A stretch of DNA of 5,632 nt from positions 1-5,632 of the forward strand of contig CANMFV010000083.1 in assembly GCA_947496835.1 (NCBI GenBank). The letters run 5' to 3'. The translations under genes were made by a program, and so were the position numbers. Shown piece after piece: positions 1 through 5,105 of this stretch. Every line of letters begins with the position of its first letter. Positions within the stretch are counted from its first letter, which is position 1. Source of the DNA: Flavobacteriales bacterium (GTDB lineage: Bacteria > Bacteroidota > Bacteroidia > Flavobacteriales_D > Crocinitomicaceae). A model generated the notes under the pieces. The model saw only the letters and a program-made list of their open reading frames with translations, searched no databases and was not told where the DNA came from.

Positions 1-441
1 ATTCATGGAAATGTCTACTTTTTCTTCGAATTTCATTCCTATTTTCACCGGCGCTTCCGAGATAAAAGGAGCAGAAAAACCTTCGTAATAACTTTCGCCA
101 AAACCACACGCATCAAATTCTGATACATCAGCTTCATATTTTGCGGAAGTTTGATGTGCCTTTTCGGAATCTGAATGCAAGACAAAATTGAAGGAATATT
201 CACCTGTTTCCAAAATATTTTGAAGGGTGTCACGTTTCACCGTATCGGGACGACAAATAAATCCCCATAATGGTGGATTCGCACCAATGTGGATCAAGGA
301 ATTAAAAATCGCCAAGTTTGAATGTCCTGCAGAGGATTTACTGCCGATCAAAAAAGCCTGTTTCACACCGGCCAATGAATTGATTAAGGTCGCGCGGTAA
401 CGACTGTCTTGTGATTTTAGGATTTCGCTATCGATGATCAT
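1..441 (-). CDS. Flavin reductase-like protein (FMN-binding split-barrel), N-terminal part, cut by window edge
   Basis: This open frame starts at ATG 441-439 and stays open for 147 codons to base 1, so its C-terminus lies outside the window. The protein begins MIIDSEILKSQDSRYRATLI. Residues about 14-95 read like the flavin reductase (DIM6/NTAB-type) split-barrel domain: an RYRATLINSLAG start, then a K-x-A-F-L-I-G-S strand, then N-L-A-I-F-N (42-47) followed by I-G-A-N-P-P-L-W-G-F (52-61), which matches the usual 'N.S.Fn..s..PPl' FMN-binding stretch. Such proteins bind FMN and reduce flavins with NAD(P)H, or are split-barrel flavoproteins of unknown substrate. The start is fixed: the ATGA at 441-438 overlaps the stop of the photolyase-like gene by 4 nt, and the next in-frame Met is residue 136. 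Inference: it may supply or maintain reduced flavin for the photolyase-like partner. The family is fairly sure; the substrate is unknown. Confidence 0.85.
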   Translation of the reverse strand, partial: MIIDSEILKSQDSRYRATLINSLAGVKQAFLIGSKSSAGHSNLAIFNSLIHIGANPPLWGFICRPDTVKRDTLQNILETGEYSFNFVLHSDSEKAHQTSAKYEADVSEFDACGFGESYYEGFSAPFISEAPVKIGMKFEEKVDISMN

Positions 442-1541
442 GCCTCGTGTAAATTACTGGTTAGTTGTTTTTTTACGTGTTTCCAATAAGCAAAAAAGGA
501 AGGGTAATATCCAATGACTTCTGGACAAATCCAATCTCTTGGTTCGGAAATTCCTTGAAAATGTTTGGTTAATGGATGTTCTTTGAACACGCAGTTTGAT
601 AGTCCGTATTCAGTCAGTAGTTCATCAAAAGAACCGACGTAAACCTGAATTCCAGGAATATTCTCGCCCAACTTCAATAAAAAATCAAGGCATTTATCGC
701 TAACTGGATACTGTTCGAAAAACGATGGTTCAAGCAATAAAATACGGTTGCCGTCAATCCCTTGGTGCCATGTTGGATCCATGTTGTAATACGTATACAA
801 GAAAGTAGGAAGATTCTTATCCACTTTCAATGCGCCATGCGAGGGAAGATTCAATGGGAAAGATGTGACTTGTGTCGTAGACAATTCTTTCGGTACAGTC
901 ATCGATTCAAAAGACTCGTAGCTTCGATCCATGAAGGTCCCGTGTTGTTGGGTGGACAAATACCGATTGATGTTTTCTTGATTAGCATAGTATTTCTTAT
1001 TGCTATTCGATCCAGCGACCCACTGCCAACTACACGCGTTACTCGCAAAATCTCCATCTAGTAAATGGTAATACATCCATTTCGACGGCAGTTTCCAACG
1101 AGATTTTGCCACATTACAAACGAGGGATGCCGTATACATTCGCGCATGATTGTGCATGTATCCGTGCGCATACAAATCTCGAATCGCCTGGTCAATTCCT
1201 TGAATTCCTGTTGCACCAGAGACAATGTTACTTGGAATTTCATCGTGAAGTACATCGTACTGTTGAAATTTCAGGTCCTCCTGTATGTCCTTTACCTGCG
1301 CCACACGTTGGAAGTAATCCCTCCAACACAATTCCTTTGCTAAACTTTCTATTTCTTCGAGTTGAAATCCTTTTGCCAACATGGCATCCAATACCATCTT
1401 TGTACTGATGACTCCCCGAGAAATATAGGGCGACAAATAACTGACATCACCTGAAAGGTAATTTCTTGTCTCTCCGTAACGAATTGGGTCAAGGTTTTGG
1501 ATTCGTTGAAGAATTTCGGGATATGTTGTAGGGAATTTCAT
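438..1541 (-). CDS. Cryptochrome/photolyase FAD-binding-domain protein without N-terminal antenna domain
   Basis: A 367-residue photolyase/cryptochrome-family protein. The FAD-binding helical domain starts almost at the N-terminus: SPYISRGVIS (37-46), ELCWRDYF (70-77), TG (111-112), MHNHARM (129-135), DGDFASN (162-168) and WQW (172-174). By recalled E. coli PhrB numbering, E70, W73 and R74 match E274, W277 and R278; N131, R134 and M135 match N341, R344 and M345; N168 matches N378, which faces flavin N5; W149, W172 and W174 match W359, W382 and W384. The photolyase-type Asn next to N5 favours DNA repair over a plant-type cryptochrome, but repair is not proven. The usual alpha/beta antenna domain (about 200 residues) is absent from the N-terminus, and the tail 265-358 looks like an alpha/beta fold instead. 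The classic FNP...KFD motif after WQW is replaced by a YYANQENINRY stretch. The start overlaps the DUF2805 stop by one base (TGATG) and the stop overlaps the flavin reductase start by four. It is likely a CPD or single-strand photolyase-like enzyme, or a blue-light sensor. Confidence 0.9.
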   Translation of the reverse strand: MKFPTTYPEILQRIQNLDPIRYGETRNYLSGDVSYLSPYISRGVISTKMVLDAMLAKGFQLEEIESLAKELCWRDYFQRVAQVKDIQEDLKFQQYDVLHDEIPSNIVSGATGIQGIDQAIRDLYAHGYMHNHARMYTASLVCNVAKSRWKLPSKWMYYHLLDGDFASNACSWQWVAGSNSNKKYYANQENINRYLSTQQHGTFMDRSYESFESMTVPKELSTTQVTSFPLNLPSHGALKVDKNLPTFLYTYYNMDPTWHQGIDGNRILLLEPSFFEQYPVSDKCLDFLLKLGENIPGIQVYVGSFDELLTEYGLSNCVFKEHPLTKHFQGISEPRDWICPEVIGYYPSFFAYWKHVKKQLTSNLHEA

Positions 1542-1816
1542 CAGCGCTTACTGATTTTGTTCATCGAAATATTTGTTTGACGAGAACATTTAAAGCGTGT
1601 AATCTCCGGATTGCGTTTTTTTGCATGTTTTAAGCTCACACCACTATTCACACGGTCGCGCCAAAGAATAAAGCTTGAACGTTTCAATTCCTTACGCATT
1701 AAGGCAATAACCTGTGTTTCCGTTTTTCCAAATTGGACGAAAATAGCCTCAAATGGCGTGCGGTCTTCCCATGCCATTTCGATGATGCGATCGACTTCGA
1801 CTTGTGTGAGTTCCAT
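1541..1816 (-). CDS. DUF2805 / TIGR03643 family small protein
   Basis: A 91-residue protein starting MELTQVEVDR. It has the core recalled for the uncharacterised DUF2805/TIGR03643 family: IIEMAWEDRTPFEAI (11-25), a Q-F-G-K-T-E-T-Q-V-I-A-L-M-R-K-E-L segment (28-44), SFILWRDRV (48-56) and a basic C-terminus with K-H, R and FKC (75-77). Members average about 90 residues, are rich in conserved Trp and Met, and occur mainly in marine bacteria, often close to photolyase genes; the function is unknown. The acidic helix, turn and basic helix could form a helix-turn-helix, but this is only a guess. I chose ATG 1816 because the N-terminus then fits the family; ATG 1828 (adding MLNT) is possible. Its stop shares one base with the photolyase-like start, so the two are translationally coupled. 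It begins 63 nt after the ligase stop, so it may also be read from the upstream operon. Confidence 0.88.
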   Translation of the reverse strand: MELTQVEVDRIIEMAWEDRTPFEAIFVQFGKTETQVIALMRKELKRSSFILWRDRVNSGVSLKHAKKRNPEITRFKCSRQTNISMNKISKR

Positions 1817-1879
1817 GGTGTTCAACATATTCCGTTGAATAACACAAAGACAAGATCATTTGTTTACGCAAAATCTATA

Positions 1880-3382
1880 CTATTGAAAATACTTCGCCTT
1901 AATGCGAATGTCACGATCTTCAAATGGACCGGTGTGAAATGGATAAAAACATAAAACAGTTTGATCGTCTTTTGATGCCATTTTTTTCGCTTCACGGAAA
2001 TCTTGATTTATTTTCGCCAATTGACCAAAAAATTCGCTTTGAGCCAATCCCTTTTCAAGTGATTCTTCAGACTGATTCTGTTGTAATTCTAGGGAAATCA
2101 CTAGTTGTTTATCTCCTTCATCGTTTTCATTGATACCGATGCAAAATGAGTTCACTACATCGGAAAACATGCTTGAATTGTATATTGTTTCTTGAATATC
2201 CGTTGGACTAATATTAGCGCCAAAAAAAGAAACCGTTGAATCCGCTCTTCCATAATGCAATAATAAGGGTAAATCTGTTTGTGCCTTCACTAATTGAGAT
2301 TCGTCGATTGCTAGTTCTTTAAGGATGGCCTTTAATTCCTTCATTGGCAAAACATGTCCACGATCGTGAATGTTATAGCGGATTTTGGGCGCAATATAAT
2401 CTGGACGACCAATGGAGATAACCAATTCACCTTCTTCAGTCGTTTCGATTAAAAAATCTGTCGGATTATATTGAAAGATCATTGGTAAAGCGCCTGTATG
2501 ACGTGTTATTCGATTTCGAAAAACCTCATTTGAACGCAATAAGCGGCGCAAACTAATCGTAAAGTCATTTTCCGCAGAAATGTTTAATTCTAAATCTGAC
2601 GCCCCAAGTGAACTATATATACGTCGAATTCCCTTACTCATTAAGTAATCACGCATGCCTTCAGACATGGATTCACCTCCGAAAATGAAGGAAACGTTGT
2701 ATTCTTTCCAATTGATGTCCGAATGGTCCACCAATAATTTTAAAAAGGGTGGATATCCCATGACCACATAATGATGATCAGTTCCAAATTGTTTGATAGT
2801 ATTCTGAATTTTCGTTTCATCCGGGCCCAGCGATTTTAATTTGGAAAAAGTCACACATCCCATTGTAATGTTTACCCCAGTAGCCCAAGGACCAAGTGCG
2901 AAAGCATTAATAATGAACAAAGGGTTTCGTCCCAACAAATTCTTCATTCCAAATTGAATAATTCGTGCATTTCGTTTTCGTTCTTTCTTTCCTCTTGCCC
3001 AATTTGTTGCTGTACCACTACTTCCCGAAGATTCATCAATGATGACATTTTTTATCGGCATTTTTCCTCCTACACAACGTTGATCCATGGAGTAAATTTT
3101 CACATAATTATCTTTGTCAGTTATCGGAACATCCTGCATATTTGGAACCAGGCCATTAAATCGAACTCTTTTGAATCCATTTGCTTCCAAAAAGGCCCGA
3201 TAAGCAGGAACACGTCTTTTCGCTTTGATAAATTCCGCATAAGCCCGAGTTTTGGCGTTATACAAACGCAAGCGATTAAACCCCGGTAAAAATATCAAGG
3301 CCATTGCTCGATCGGAATGCATGAGAGGTTTGCGGTAAAGTTCTAACAACCACGCATAAAAAAGTACGAATAGGTGTCTCAT
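1880..3382 (-). CDS. PaaK/CapK-type adenylate-forming enzyme (phenylacetate-CoA ligase-like)
   Basis: A 500-residue member of the ANL (acyl/aryl-adenylate-forming) superfamily, closest in look to phenylacetate-CoA ligase/CapK-like proteins. Visible motifs are the Ser/Gly/Thr ATP loop SSGSSGTAT (118-126), an A5-like YSSLGASDLE (256-265), RYNIHDRGHV (335-344) with Asp340 where the ribose-binding Asp is expected, and the hinge region YGRAD...GANISPTDI (377-396). The small C-terminal domain ends in R-D-I-R-I-K-A-K, which may hold the catalytic lysine. The family activates a carboxylic acid with ATP and then passes it to CoA or another acceptor; the substrate here cannot be read. It is longer than typical PaaK (about 430 residues), with an extended, partly hydrophobic N-terminus (MRHLFVLFYAWLLEL) that may touch the membrane. 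Its ATG lies 16 nt after the stop of the nitroreductase-fold gene, so the two form an operon. It is probably cytoplasmic. LuxE-like acyl-protein synthetase activity is an alternative. Confidence 0.82.
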   Translation of the reverse strand: MRHLFVLFYAWLLELYRKPLMHSDRAMALIFLPGFNRLRLYNAKTRAYAEFIKAKRRVPAYRAFLEANGFKRVRFNGLVPNMQDVPITDKDNYVKIYSMDQRCVGGKMPIKNVIIDESSGSSGTATNWARGKKERKRNARIIQFGMKNLLGRNPLFIINAFALGPWATGVNITMGCVTFSKLKSLGPDETKIQNTIKQFGTDHHYVVMGYPPFLKLLVDHSDINWKEYNVSFIFGGESMSEGMRDYLMSKGIRRIYSSLGASDLELNISAENDFTISLRRLLRSNEVFRNRITRHTGALPMIFQYNPTDFLIETTEEGELVISIGRPDYIAPKIRYNIHDRGHVLPMKELKAILKELAIDESQLVKAQTDLPLLLHYGRADSTVSFFGANISPTDIQETIYNSSMFSDVVNSFCIGINENDEGDKQLVISLELQQNQSEESLEKGLAQSEFFGQLAKINQDFREAKKMASKDDQTVLCFYPFHTGPFEDRDIRIKAKYFQ

Positions 3383-3398
3383 ATGATAGGTTTAGGTT

Positions 3399-4508
3399 TT
3401 AGTTTAAAATGATTTCTTCTGTGCTTAAACGAAAACTTCGCACTGGTTCTTTTGAGTAACCAGCTCGAAAAATCATCCATATTTTCTTTGTGCCAGACGC
3501 CTGGGTCAGCTTTTCATTGATTTGAGCATAAGCACCTTGATTGGTTATTAAAGATCCAAATGGATGAATGTATGCATTATCTTTTGTCATGATTAACCAC
3601 GTTCGGGCAAACATTTTTCCAGCATTGATCCAATCTTGTGGACGGTCAAACGCGCCTCCAAACCAACACACTGAAGCTGTTCCGTTAAATGAATGTTGAT
3701 AATAATTGCCAAGAACCAACTTTCGTGCACCTTTTTCCCATCGTTGATGATTTTCGAAAACGGAACGCATTAGTTTCCCTGGAAATGCCATAGCCTTGTA
3801 CCATAATCCGTCCTTCAAGCGCGCGGCATCTTCATCTGTGTAGCGAAATAAGCGATGTAATTCTTCTCTTCCCGGTTTAGATTCTAAGTCTTCAAACAAG
3901 GTTTGTTGATTCAAATCGATGACAAAATCAACAAATTCTTGATCCGAAGAATGGAAAAATTCATGTTCAAAAGCAAGGGCTTCTTGACGAATTCGATCGA
4001 TGGTTTCTTTTGCCAATGACCTTCCGTTGTAATGCAGCCGTGAGGTACGTCGTTTCATAATCAACGATGCATGCAATGATTCCTTTTCGACAGTTGGAAT
4101 CAACTTTAATCGCGCAAAACGAGTCGATTCGGCAGCTTTAGTTGACACTGCTTGATATACTTCATCTATTTCAACTTTAAACCCGTCAAGTCCAGCAGCG
4201 ATAGAGAGGTGTTCCACGAACATGGCTAAGGCAATGGTAACAAAAACAGCATTGGGATCTCCAACAGGTAGAAGACGCTTAGGGTCATAATACAGCTCAG
4301 CTTCTGTTTCTGAGATGATTTTTAGTTGATGCGGCTGAAGATTATGTATGGTCGGGCACCAACGGGCAATTTCAACCAATTGATTCCATGTAGGAAGAGC
4401 ATCCGACATTTTTGGCGCTGCAAACAATCGTTGAATGGGATTGAAAGCAAGCAAAAAAGTAGCCTGTATTCCATTTTTTAAGAATTTTCGGCGAGGATAG
4501 TACGACAT
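3399..4508 (-). CDS. Tat-signal nitroreductase-fold protein (Acg-like FMN oxidoreductase)
   Basis: A 369-residue protein with a twin-arginine signal: RRKFLKNG (6-13), a hydrophobic run to about residue 22, and a possible cleavage site near L-F-A-A (28-31). The mature part resembles nitroreductase-family proteins of the Acg type. ARWCPTIHNLQPHQLKI (48-64) corresponds to the 'A..APSa.N.QPW' FMN-binding stretch. RRTSR (153-157) matches the conserved 'RRTnR' of this subgroup. Near the C-terminus, FRAGYSKEPVRSFR (347-360) matches the 'R.G....p..S.R' end of the fold. Known relatives bind FMN and either reduce nitro or quinone compounds or sequester flavin; the reaction here is unknown. Tat export would fit a cofactor-loaded protein folded before transport to the periplasm. 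It is the first gene of an apparent two-gene unit with the PaaK-like ligase 16 nt downstream, and a candidate promoter sits at 4573-4604. ATG 4508 is chosen because it puts the RR motif at the usual position. Confidence 0.8.
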   Translation of the reverse strand: MSYYPRRKFLKNGIQATFLLAFNPIQRLFAAPKMSDALPTWNQLVEIARWCPTIHNLQPHQLKIISETEAELYYDPKRLLPVGDPNAVFVTIALAMFVEHLSIAAGLDGFKVEIDEVYQAVSTKAAESTRFARLKLIPTVEKESLHASLIMKRRTSRLHYNGRSLAKETIDRIRQEALAFEHEFFHSSDQEFVDFVIDLNQQTLFEDLESKPGREELHRLFRYTDEDAARLKDGLWYKAMAFPGKLMRSVFENHQRWEKGARKLVLGNYYQHSFNGTASVCWFGGAFDRPQDWINAGKMFARTWLIMTKDNAYIHPFGSLITNQGAYAQINEKLTQASGTKKIWMIFRAGYSKEPVRSFRLSTEEIILN

Positions 4509-4572
4509 GTAGCTTGTTTAGGTTCAGTATTTTGTAGTGTTACTTTCAGGGAAACACGTTGATTTACTGTGC

Positions 4573-4604
4573 CTAAATTATACAATTATTAAATTGAATC
4601 CAAA
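4573..4604 (-). promoter_or_regulatory. Candidate Bacteroidetes-type promoter for the nitroreductase-ligase operon
   Basis: Read on the minus strand, TTTG (4604-4601) is followed after 20 nt by TAATTTAG (4580-4573). This fits the Bacteroidetes primary sigma pattern TTTG-N19-21-TAnnTTTG with one mismatch in the -7 box. The predicted leader before ATG 4508 is about 55-60 nt. The spacer holds a short palindrome, CAATTATTAAATTG (4583-4596), with 5-bp arms, that could be a regulator site or chance in AT-rich DNA. Confidence 0.4.
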
Positions 4605-4611
4605 TGGACTC
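4596..4611 (-). terminator. Weak hairpin just after yjdM, possible attenuated terminator
   Basis: Two bases past the yjdM stop, the minus strand reads GAGTCC-ATTT-GGATTC, a 6-bp stem (one G-U pair) with a 4-nt loop. An AT-rich run follows, but no clean U tract. It overlaps the -33 box of the candidate promoter for the next operon. It may be a weak terminator, or nothing. Confidence 0.25.
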
Positions 4612-4613
4612 TG

Positions 4614-4958
4614 TTAAGCCTTTTTTACAAACTCTGATTTCAATCCCATTGCACCGAATCCATCGATTTTGCAGTCAATGTTATGATCGCCAAACGTCAA
4701 TCGAATGTTTTTCACTTTGGTTCCTGATTTTATGGATTTTGGCATTCCTTTCACAGGTAAGTCTTTGATGACAACAACGGAATCCCCGGTTTGTAATTGA
4801 ACACCATTGCAATCCATCACAATCAATTCATCAGATGGTTCGGGAGTTTTTTCGATCGTCCATTCAAACGAACATTCTGGGCATGCATAGTGATTATCAC
4901 CGGTTGCATATCCATATGGTGATTCACACGATGGACACTCTTTTAATTCCTCTGACAT
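4614..4958 (-). CDS. yjdM: PhnA/YjdM family zinc-ribbon protein
   Basis: A 114-residue protein, full length for the family. The N-terminal zinc ribbon has C8-P-S-C11 and C26-P-E-C29, the latter followed by SFEW (30-33). The C-terminal PhnA domain shows GDSVVVIKDLPVKG (58-71), IKSGTKVKNIRL (76-87) and the near-invariant DHNIDCKIDGFGAMGLKSEF (91-110). E. coli YjdM was once named PhnA and linked to alkylphosphonate use; that role, and confusion with phosphonoacetate hydrolase, is not supported, so the molecular function is unknown. It is probably cytoplasmic. It appears to be a single-gene unit: a proteorhodopsin terminator precedes it, it has its own candidate -7 box (4976-4983) with a short leader, and a candidate promoter for the next operon follows. 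The family call is very secure; the function is not. Confidence 0.95.
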   Translation of the reverse strand: MSEELKECPSCESPYGYATGDNHYACPECSFEWTIEKTPEPSDELIVMDCNGVQLQTGDSVVVIKDLPVKGMPKSIKSGTKVKNIRLTFGDHNIDCKIDGFGAMGLKSEFVKKA

Positions 4959-4975
4959 AATTGTTGTATTTCAAA

Positions 4976-4983
4976 CAAAGGTA
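4976..4983 (-). promoter_or_regulatory. Candidate -7 box TACCTTTG of the yjdM promoter
   Basis: The minus strand has TACCTTTG, an exact match to the Bacteroidetes -7 consensus TAnnTTTG, 17 nt before ATG 4958. That implies a very short leader of about 10 nt. The -33 element is poor: the best candidate is TTTA at 5005-5002, 18 nt upstream, inside one copy of the direct repeat at 5000-5029. This could mean activator dependence. Confidence 0.45.
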
Positions 4984-4999
4984 GTCTTTTATTAGGAGG

Positions 5000-5029
5000 G
5001 TTAAAGATCGCCAATAGCGTTAAGATCGC
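5000..5029. repeat. Tandem direct repeat GTTAA(A)GATCGC upstream of yjdM, possible operator
   Basis: Two near-identical copies, GTTAAAGATCGC (5000-5011) and GTTAAGATCGC (5019-5029), are separated by 7 nt, so their starts are 19 nt apart. They differ by one inserted A. They lie at and just upstream of the -33 region of the candidate yjdM promoter, between it and the proteorhodopsin terminator. This is a reasonable place for a regulator bound as two subunits on one DNA face, but the repeats are short and could be chance. Confidence 0.4.
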
Positions 5030-5044
5030 TTCTAGAGTTTAGGG

Positions 5045-5084
5045 CAAAAGAAAAAGGGCAAAAACGAATTCGTTCTTGCCCTTT
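5045..5084 (-). terminator. Intrinsic terminator of the proteorhodopsin gene
   Basis: A 32-base near-perfect palindrome lies at 5053-5084, 21 nt after the proteorhodopsin stop. On the minus strand the arms are AAAGGGCAAGAACG and CGTTTTTGCCCTTT around an AATT loop, giving a 14-bp stem whose only non-Watson-Crick pair is a G-U. It runs into a T-rich tract (TTTTTCTTTT). On the plus strand the same position is an A-C mismatch and the following bases are less U-rich, so the element is built for minus-strand transcription. Confidence 0.9.
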
Positions 5085-5105
5085 CCTTTATAAAAGTAGA
5101 TGTGT

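Noticed and set aside
45..233. Short minus-strand frame of 62 codons
   Set aside because: It overlaps the flavin reductase-like reading frame, which has clear family motifs and a coupled start; the short frame has no recognisable domain.
1058..1255. Second minus-strand frame inside the photolyase-like gene
   Set aside because: It is an out-of-frame shadow of the real gene, with no start context or domain.
762..1408. Plus-strand frames opposite the photolyase-like gene
   Set aside because: They lie antisense to strongly conserved photolyase motifs, have low-complexity or Cys/Arg-rich translations, and show no family match.
1840..1875. Promoter before DUF2805 (TTTG ... TGTCTTTG)
   Set aside because: The spacing is only 16 nt and the -7 box has a mismatch, so it is too weak to list; co-transcription from the ligase operon is equally likely.
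1611..2133. Plus-strand frames opposite DUF2805 and the 3' end of the ligase gene
   Set aside because: They are antisense shadows; the minus-strand genes explain the coding signal.
2954..3289. Plus-strand 111-codon frame
   Set aside because: It is antisense to the ATP-loop region of the PaaK-like gene; the Ser/Phe/Ile-rich translation is typical of a shadow.
4530..4552. Inverted repeat GTGTT ... AACAC in the nitroreductase leader
   Set aside because: Five-base arms with an 11-nt gap are expected by chance, and it fits no riboswitch core that I recognise.
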